The position numbers were made by a program, and so were the translations under genes. A DNA stretch of 64,000 bases from Pseudomonas sp. B21-028 (GTDB taxonomy: Bacteria > Pseudomonadota > Gammaproteobacteria > Pseudomonadales > Pseudomonadaceae), in assembly GCF_024749045.1 (NCBI RefSeq), contig NZ_CP087184.1, positions 1,240,001 to 1,304,000 of the forward strand, read 5' to 3'. Of the stretch, positions 59,323-64,000 are shown in pieces; position 1 is the stretch's first letter, and every line of letters starts with the position of its first letter. A model generated the notes under the pieces. That model was not told the origin of the DNA. It was given only the letters and a program-made list of their open reading frames with translations, and did not search any database.

Positions 59323-60473
59323 CAGGCGAGCAACTTGATCAGCGTCTTGTAGTAGATCTCGGTGAGTACATCGAGATCGGCCGCCAGCACGCGTTCGTTG
59401 ACCTGGTGAATGGTCGCGTTGACCGGCCCCAGTTCTACCACTTGGGTGCCCATGGTGGCGATGAAACGACCGTCGGATGTGCCGCCGCTGGTGGAGGCCT
59501 GGGTTTCGCGACCGGTCACGTCCTTGATGCTCGACGACACGGCGTCCAGCAGCGCGCCCGGTTCGGTGAGGAACGGCAGGCCGGACAGGGCCCAGTCGAT
59601 GTGCCAGTCCAGTTGATGCTTGTCGAGAATGTCGGCGACACGCTGTTGCAGGCCTTCGACGGTGGACTCGGTGGAGAAGCGGAAGTTGAACACCGCCACC
59701 AGGTCACCGGGGATCACGTTGGTCGCGCCGGTGCCGGCGTTGAGGTTGGAGATCTGGAAACTGGTGGGCGGGAAGAAATCGTTGCCATGGTCCCAATGCT
59801 CGGCTGCCAGTTCCGCCAGTGCCGGAGCCGCCAGGTGGATCGGGTTCTTCGCCAGGTGCGGATAGGCCACGTGACCTTGCTTGCCGCGCACGGTCAGATT
59901 CGCACCGAGGGAGCCGCGACGGCCGTTCTTGACCACGTCGCCCACCAGGGTGGTGCTCGACGGTTCGCCGACGATGCACCAGTCCAGGCGCTCCTGACGG
60001 GCCTTGAGGCGCTCGACCACGGCCTTGGTGCCGTGGTGGGCCGGGCCTTCCTCATCACTGGTGATCAGGAACGTGATCGAACCCTTATGCTCCGGGTAGT
60101 CGGCGACGAACCGCTCGGCCGCCACCACCATCGCCGCGAGGCTGCCCTTCATGTCGGCCGCGCCACGGCCACAGAGCATGCCCTGGTCGTCGATGACCGC
60201 GTCGAACGGATCGAGCTGCCAGGCCTGCACCGGGCCGGTCGGCACCACGTCGGTGTGCCCGGCGAAGCACAGCACCGGACCGTCGTGCTTGCCATGGCTG
60301 GCCCAGAAGTTATCCACATCCTCGATGCGCATCGGCTCGAGCTTGAAACCCGCATCGCCCAGGCGCTGCATCATCAGTTTCTGGCAATCGGCATCCACTG
60401 GCGTCACGGACGGACGGCGGATCAGGTCGCAGGCGAGTTGCAGGGTCGGCGAGAGGTCGGCGTGGGCCGTCAT
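59322..60473 (-). CDS. dapE: Succinyl-diaminopimelate desuccinylase
   Basis: A 383-residue metallopeptidase-family enzyme of lysine and peptidoglycan precursor synthesis. Metal ligands: H73 and D75 in F-A-G-H-T-D-V-V-P, the shared Asp in G-R-G-A-A-D-M-K-G and the Glu pair in T-S-D-E-E-G-P-A. The ATG at 60473 follows CCGGAG; a longer frame to 60503 lacks the site. The length matches the family (about 375 to 385). Confidence 0.96.
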   Translation of the reverse strand: MTAHADLSPTLQLACDLIRRPSVTPVDADCQKLMMQRLGDAGFKLEPMRIEDVDNFWASHGKHDGPVLCFAGHTDVVPTGPVQAWQLDPFDAVIDDQGMLCGRGAADMKGSLAAMVVAAERFVADYPEHKGSITFLITSDEEGPAHHGTKAVVERLKARQERLDWCIVGEPSSTTLVGDVVKNGRRGSLGANLTVRGKQGHVAYPHLAKNPIHLAAPALAELAAEHWDHGNDFFPPTSFQISNLNAGTGATNVIPGDLVAVFNFRFSTESTVEGLQQRVADILDKHQLDWHIDWALSGLPFLTEPGALLDAVSSSIKDVTGRETQASTSGGTSDGRFIATMGTQVVELGPVNATIHQVNERVLAADLDVLTEIYYKTLIKLLA

Positions 60474-60637
60474 GGAAACTCCGGGAATATAGTGTGAGCG
60501 CAAGGCGAATGCTGAAGCGGGCAGGCTCCCCGCAAAATGGCGGTTATCTTATAGCAAAACGGCAATCGTTGGCCCCAGTGTCTATCGGCTGGAGCACAAA
60601 ACCTTGTGGGAGATTCTATGGTGCAGGGCTAGCCCCC

Positions 60638-61585
60638 CTAGATGCATTTTGGTAGGTATTCGCTCTGGTTCTTCAACAGAGCGAATACCACTCGCGCAAG
60701 TTTGCGGGCCAGTGCTACCAGTGCTTGGGTTGTGCTAAGTCCTCGAGCCCTTAGGGCCTCATAAAATCCCCTCCACGCCGCGGTGCGGCTCGCCGACATC
60801 GCGGCGTTGTGCATCAAGCGACGCGCCTCTGGATCACCTCGTTTAGACAAGCAACGGCGCCCTTTCTTTTTCCCCGAGTCCGCTATGCGCAAATCCAAGC
60901 CCAGAAAAGCGATGAAAGCATCGGCATTCCTGAAGTCCCCACGCTGAAACGACGCGATTAAACGAGCACCACTCAACAAGCCGATGCCTTCGACTTTCAT
61001 GCAACGCTTGAGCTGATGAGCCAAACCGGCTTGTTCCAACTGCGTCTGAATGGTTTTTTCGAGCAGGGTTTCCAGTCTTTGCATAGCGTTTATCTGGCTT
61101 TTGAAAGCCGCTTCGAGCAATGGCTCGTTCGCCCAGCTCTGTTTGAGGCTGACACGCGCCTGAACCAGAGCTGCGCGGCGCCGGAAAAGGCTTATAAGTC
61201 GGCAATAAAGGGGTGATGGCGGGACCCAAGGGTGCAACAGGTGGCCTTCGTTGTTTAAGTAGCGGGCCAGCAAGCGAGCATCCAGCGCATCTGTTTTCGC
61301 GCGAACTTTCACGCCCTTGCGGTAATGACTGAGCTCGTAACCGTCGATTATGTAGATCACACAACCTTGCGCATAGGCCAGATCGGCGAACTCCTGGTGA
61401 TAGGTATTGGTCGCTTCAATGGCAACATCCACCGGTGCGGGCAATGCCTTGAGCCATTTCTTGATCGCAGCTTTGGTGTTGGGGATTGTTTCGAGCCGGT
61501 CAGATTCGGCGTGATAAATCACCAACTCATCCTTGGCGACATCGACACCTACGATTGGCTGGGTGATGGCGATGGGCATTGCCAT
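60638..61585 (-). CDS. IS110-family DEDD transposase (recombinase)
   Basis: A 315-residue protein. The N-terminal RuvC-like DEDD domain has G-V-D-V-A-K-D (first Asp), I-E-A-T-N-T-Y (Glu) and K-T-D-A-L-D-A-R (paired Asp). A long helical middle follows. The C-terminal Transposase_20 domain has V-E-G-I-G-L-L-S-G-A-R-L and ends with the conserved-Ser region (A-M-S-A-S-R-T-A-A). The frame is intact, so the element may be active. The ATG at 61585 follows GGAGG at seven bases. Confidence 0.93.
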   Translation of the reverse strand: MAMPIAITQPIVGVDVAKDELVIYHAESDRLETIPNTKAAIKKWLKALPAPVDVAIEATNTYHQEFADLAYAQGCVIYIIDGYELSHYRKGVKVRAKTDALDARLLARYLNNEGHLLHPWVPPSPLYCRLISLFRRRAALVQARVSLKQSWANEPLLEAAFKSQINAMQRLETLLEKTIQTQLEQAGLAHQLKRCMKVEGIGLLSGARLIASFQRGDFRNADAFIAFLGLDLRIADSGKKKGRRCLSKRGDPEARRLMHNAAMSASRTAAWRGFYEALRARGLSTTQALVALARKLARVVFALLKNQSEYLPKCI

Positions 61586-61623
61586 TGAAAATCCTCCGGG
61601 CTAAGGTTTGAACACTTGAAGGG

Positions 61624-61773
61624 TTCACCCAGAGGCGCAGGCTTGTTCCTATCGTCGGTCTAGGCCAGATGCATTCTTTATCGGCGCTTGGGTGAAAGGA
61701 GGAGGGGCGAAATCTCCCACGGTCTGTACTGCGGCTAACAGTCAGAATCGAGCCTTGTCCCTCCTCCTCCCTT
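61624..61773 (-). ncRNA. Candidate IS110 bridge RNA
   Basis: Read on the minus strand, the region upstream of the transposase folds into two stem-closed loops. The first is closed by AGGAGGAGGG (61697-61706) with CCCTCCTCCT (61759-61768). It contains AGGCTCG (61749-61755), equal to the left target next to the core, and GTGGGAG (61714-61720), complementary to core plus right target. The second loop is closed by GGGTGAA (61690-61696) with TTCACCC (61624-61630). It contains AGAAT (61673-61677), equal to the element's right end, and ACAAG (61642-61646), complementary to core plus the left end. This order is that of the IS621 bridge RNA. The ends of the RNA are approximate. Confidence 0.75.
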
Positions 61774-61921
61774 CAAGTCCTACCATACAAGCGAGCCTGC
61801 TCGCGATGGCGGAGGATCAGTGGCGGTGATATTGACTCAAGCACCGCCATCGCGAGCAGGCTCGCTCCCACAATGGTTTTCCGGTGCCCTATAATGCGCG
61901 CCGGTTTTTGGGGTAATGGTC

Positions 61922-62734
61922 ATGAGTACAGAAGATCCACGGTTTGCCGGCATCGCCCGTTTGTATGGCCTCGAAGGCCTGGAGCGCCTGCGGGCGGCCC
62001 ATGTGGCGATTGTCGGGGTGGGCGGGGTCGGTTCCTGGGCGGCGGAAGCCATTGCCCGGTGTGGCGTGGGCGAGATTTCGCTGTTCGACCTGGACGACGT
62101 CTGCGTCAGCAACGCCAACCGTCAATTGCACGCCCTGGACAGTACCGTCGGCAAACCCAAGGTCGAGGTGATGGCTGAGCGCCTGCGCGGGATCAATCCC
62201 GATTGCACGGTGCACGCCGTGGCGGATTTCGTCACCCGCGACACCATGGCCGAATACATCACGCCAAACATCGACTGCGTGATCGACTGCATCGACAGCG
62301 TCAACGCCAAGGCGGCGCTGATCGCCTGGTGCAAGCGCCGCAAGATCCAGATCATCACCACCGGCGGCGCGGGCGGGCAGATCGACCCGACGCTGATCCA
62401 GGTCTGCGACCTGAACCGTACCTTCAATGACCCGCTGGCTTCGAAAGTACGGTCCACCCTGCGCCGCGACTATGGGTTTTCCCGCACCGTGACCCGTCAC
62501 TACAGCGTGCCCTGCGTATTTTCCACCGAGCAACTGCGCTACCCGAAACCCGACGGCAGCATCTGCTTGCAGAAGAGCTTTGTCGGCGACGGCGTGAAGC
62601 TCGACTGCGCCGGCGGGTTTGGCGCGGTGATGATGGTGACGGCGACGTTCGGCATGGTCGCAGCGACCAAGGCTGTGGATAAGATCGTGGCGGGTGTGCG
62701 GCGACCGGCGGACAGGCTAAAGAGCGGGCAGTAA
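61922..62734 (+). CDS. tcdA: tRNA threonylcarbamoyladenosine dehydratase TcdA
   Basis: A 270-residue E1-like enzyme that uses ATP to convert t6A37 to the cyclic ct6A form. The nucleotide-binding loop is V-G-V-G-G-V-G-S-W-A-A-E-A, with R-Q-L-H-A-L and D-C-V-I-D-C-I-D-S-V. The former names were CsdL/YgdL. The ATG at 61922 is eight bases from the GGGG; one at 61916 is an alternative. Its partners in sulfur transfer, csdA and the SufE-type gene, lie just across the triplicated region in opposite orientation. Confidence 0.93.
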   Translation: MSTEDPRFAGIARLYGLEGLERLRAAHVAIVGVGGVGSWAAEAIARCGVGEISLFDLDDVCVSNANRQLHALDSTVGKPKVEVMAERLRGINPDCTVHAVADFVTRDTMAEYITPNIDCVIDCIDSVNAKAALIAWCKRRKIQIITTGGAGGQIDPTLIQVCDLNRTFNDPLASKVRSTLRRDYGFSRTVTRHYSVPCVFSTEQLRYPKPDGSICLQKSFVGDGVKLDCAGGFGAVMMVTATFGMVAATKAVDKIVAGVRRPADRLKSGQ

Positions 62735-62741
62735 CAGCTTT

Positions 62742-62875
62742 TGTGGCGAGGGGATTTATCCCCGCTGGGCTGCGAAGCGGCCCCTTACAGCTGTGAGCTT
62801 GATCCTCTTGGCATACCGGGTTGCCCGGTTTGGGGGCCGCTTCGCAGCCCAACGGGGATAAATCCCCTCGCCACA
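62742..62875. repeat. Family B palindrome, triplication unit 1
   Basis: TGTGGCGAGGGGATTTATCC arm and inverse, inner arms GGGCTGCGAAGCGGCCCC / GGGGGCCGCTTCGCAGCCC. Confidence 0.92.
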
Positions 62876-62876
62876 A

Positions 62877-63041
62877 TCATTGCACCAGTTGGCGCATCCG
62901 CTGTAACACCGCATTCAAGCCATTGCTGCGCGATGGCGACAGCTGTCGCGACAACCCCAACTGATTGAACCACCCCGGCAAATCCACCTGCTGCAACTCT
63001 TCGGCCGACAATCCATTGACCCGCGCCAGCAACAGCGCCAC
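62877..63041 (-). pseudogene. sufE 3' fragment, triplication unit 1
   Basis: The last 55 codons of the sufE gene including the stop, without the start or catalytic Cys. It has a few substitutions relative to the intact gene. Confidence 0.9.
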
Positions 63042-63057
63042 GGGCAGTACCAGCTTT

Positions 63058-63191
63058 TGTGGCGAGGGGATTTATCCCCGCTGGGCTGCGAAGCGGCCCC
63101 TTACAGCTGTGAGCTCAATCCTCTTGGCATACCGGGTTGCCCGGTTTGGGGGCCGCTTCGCAGCCCAACGGGGATAAATCCCCTCGCCACA
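63058..63191. repeat. Family B palindrome, triplication unit 2
   Basis: Same arms as unit 1, 316 bases further on. Confidence 0.92.
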
Positions 63192-63192
63192 A

Positions 63193-63357
63193 TCATTGCA
63201 CCAGTTGGCGCATCCGCTGCAACACCGCATTCAAGCCATTGCTGCGCGATGGCGACAGCTGTCGCGACAACCCCAACTGATTGAACCATTCCGGCAAATC
63301 CACCTGCTGCAACTCTTCGGCCGACAATCCATTGACCCGCGCCAGCAACAGCGCCAT
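63193..63357 (-). pseudogene. sufE 3' fragment, triplication unit 2
   Basis: The same 55 terminal codons as in unit 1, closer in sequence to the intact copy. Confidence 0.9.
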
Positions 63358-63373
63358 GGGCAGTAACAGCTTT

Positions 63374-63506
63374 TGTGGCGAGGGGATTTATCCCCGCTGG
63401 GCTGCGAAGCGGCCCCTTACAGCTGTGAGCTCAATCCACTTGGCATACCGGGTTGCCCGGTTTGGGGCCGCTTCGCAGCCCAACGGGGATAAATCCCCTC
63501 GCCACA
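63374..63506. repeat. Family B palindrome, triplication unit 3
   Basis: Same arms; one G fewer in the inner stem (TTTGGGGCCGC). It directly follows the sufE stop codon. Confidence 0.92.
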
Positions 63507-63507
63507 A

Positions 63508-63912
63508 TCATTGCACCAGTTGGCGCATCCGCTGCAACACCGCATTCAAGCCATTGCTGCGCGACGGCGACAGCTGTCGCGACAACCCCAACTGATTGAA
63601 CCATTCCGGCAAATCCACCTGCTGCAACTCTTCGGCCGACAATCCATTGACCCGCGCCAGCAACAGCGCCACCAACCCGCGAATCAATCGCGCATCGCTG
63701 CCGGCAGCAAACTGCCAGTGTCCGTCCTGCAATTGGCCCACCAGCCATACCTGGCTTTCACAGCCATTCACCAGGTTGGCGTCGCATTTGTCTGCCTCGC
63801 TCAAGGGCGGCAGGCGTTCGCCCCATTGCATCAGCAGTCGGACGCGTTGTTCCCAGCCTGAGGCGTCTTGGAAAATGTGCAGCGCCGTGGCGGCATCGGC
63901 CGGCAGGTTCAT
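63508..63912 (-). CDS. csdE: SufE/CsdE-family sulfur acceptor
   Basis: A 134-residue protein that accepts sulfane sulfur from a cysteine desulfurase. The acceptor Cys51 is in N-L-V-N-G-C-E-S-Q-V-W-L, the family signature. Its start overlaps the desulfurase stop (ATGA). The association with a desulfurase and tcdA fits the E. coli csdA-csdE-csdL group, so csdE is more likely than sufE. Its 3' end is the source of the tandem triplication. Confidence 0.9.
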   Translation of the reverse strand: MNLPADAATALHIFQDASGWEQRVRLLMQWGERLPPLSEADKCDANLVNGCESQVWLVGQLQDGHWQFAAGSDARLIRGLVALLLARVNGLSAEELQQVDLPEWFNQLGLSRQLSPSRSNGLNAVLQRMRQLVQ

Positions 63913-64000
63913 CGCAGCATCTCCAGGGCCTGGTCGAGGGCTTCGAAGAAACGCTCGATATCGGCGGAGTCGTTGTACAACGCCAGCGACACCCGGATCG
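63909..64000 (-). CDS. csdA: Cysteine desulfurase, C-terminal end (cut by window edge)
   Basis: Only the last 29 residues are visible (I-R-V-S-L-A-L-Y-N-D-S-A-D-I-E-R-F-F-E-A-L to the stop). This end is typical of class V PLP-dependent cysteine desulfurases of the CsdA/SufS group. Its stop overlaps the csdE start. The catalytic Cys and PLP Lys lie outside the window, so the call depends on the tail and the neighbour. Confidence 0.8.
   Translation of the reverse strand, partial: IRVSLALYNDSADIERFFEALDQALEMLR

Larger units (their letters stand above)
60611..61791 (-). mobile_element. IS110-family insertion sequence
   Basis: The element carries one transposase and lies between two copies of AG (60611-60612 and 61790-61791), which read CT on the coding strand. 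CT is the core dinucleotide of the characterised IS110 element IS621. There are no inverted ends. The noncoding part is very short (25 bases) at the 3' end of the transposase and about 200 bases at the 5' end, as in the IS110 (rather than IS1111) subgroup. The element length is 1177 bases between the cores. Confidence 0.88.
60605..61872. repeat. Family A REP split by an IS110 element
   Basis: The first arm is cut after TGTGGGAG (60605-60612) and resumes at CGAGCCTGCTCGCGATGGCG (61792-61811), with its inverse at 61851-61872. Joining the two pieces gives a normal family A REP. The last two bases of the left piece (AG) are repeated at the right junction. Confidence 0.9.
62726..63672. repeat. Tandem triplication, 316-bp unit
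   Basis: Three head-to-tail units: 62726-63041, 63042-63357 and 63358-63672 (the last is one base shorter, in a G run near 63465). Each holds the last 9 bases of tcdA (GGGCAGTAA; GGGCAGTAC in the second unit), a family B palindrome, and the last 55 codons of the sufE gene. The copies differ by a handful of substitutions. Only the third unit is joined to the complete sufE. This accounts for the whole gap between tcdA and sufE. Confidence 0.95.

Noticed and set aside
62726..63672. CRISPR-like array
   Set aside because: Repeat units are 316 bases with no spacers; it is a tandem duplication of a gene end.

Overview
The window is high-GC proteobacterial DNA whose gene content and order match the Pseudomonas chromosome, most like the P. 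fluorescens species complex. The reasons are the complete wsp operon, the run lysS / TetR / lipoprotein / QEGLA-motif protein / hydrolase / OmpA lipoprotein / ppc / adk / tsaB / rsmJ / TetR / MexJK-like pump, and dense intergenic palindromes of the REP type. The species call is inference from remembered gene order; no database was searched. No rRNA, tRNA, CRISPR array or prophage was seen.

Layout. 1-9100: end of hom, thrC, a sensor-like protein lacking an output domain, a DUF3509 protein, a CaiB-type CoA transferase, yaeQ, recJ and a XenA-type flavin reductase. 9269-12214: opgD (periplasmic glucans), a small unknown protein and a VapBC-like toxin-antitoxin pair. 12272-20587, all on the minus strand: a LysR regulator, two gamma-aminobutyraldehyde dehydrogenases and a four-gene ABC importer equivalent to E. 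coli ydcSTUV-ydcW, probably for putrescine-type amine uptake and oxidation to GABA. 20775-21494: a DUF533 protein. 21697-30094: wspABCDEFR, the surface-sensing chemosensory pathway ending in the diguanylate cyclase WspR.

30380-43918: housekeeping genes (prfB with its programmed +1 frameshift, lysS, ppc, adk, tsaB) mixed with lipoproteins and a putative DUF1704 metallopeptidase. 44206-48440: mostly poorly characterised genes and rsmJ. 48602-53503: a TetR repressor divergent from a MexJK-like RND efflux pair. 53844-60473: DUF4197 protein, YbaY-like lipoprotein, plsB, a cold-shock protein, a small unknown, rlmA and dapE. 60611-61791: an IS110 element. 61922-64000: tcdA facing a csdA-sufE (csdE) pair.

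The most interesting material is in the mobile and repeat DNA. (1) The IS110 element sits inside a REP palindrome between two copies of a CT core. Its upstream noncoding end can be folded into two stem-closed loops whose short guides match, in the order expected for a bridge RNA, the left target, right target, left donor and right donor. (2) A 219-bp MITE-like element with perfect 21-bp inverted ends and a 4-bp target duplication has split another REP and itself carries a palindrome of a second repeat family. (3) A 316-bp tandem triplication has copied the 3' end of sufE, the adjoining palindrome and the last codons of tcdA. Two palindrome families (called A and B here) recur at about ten and eight sites and mark most operon ends.
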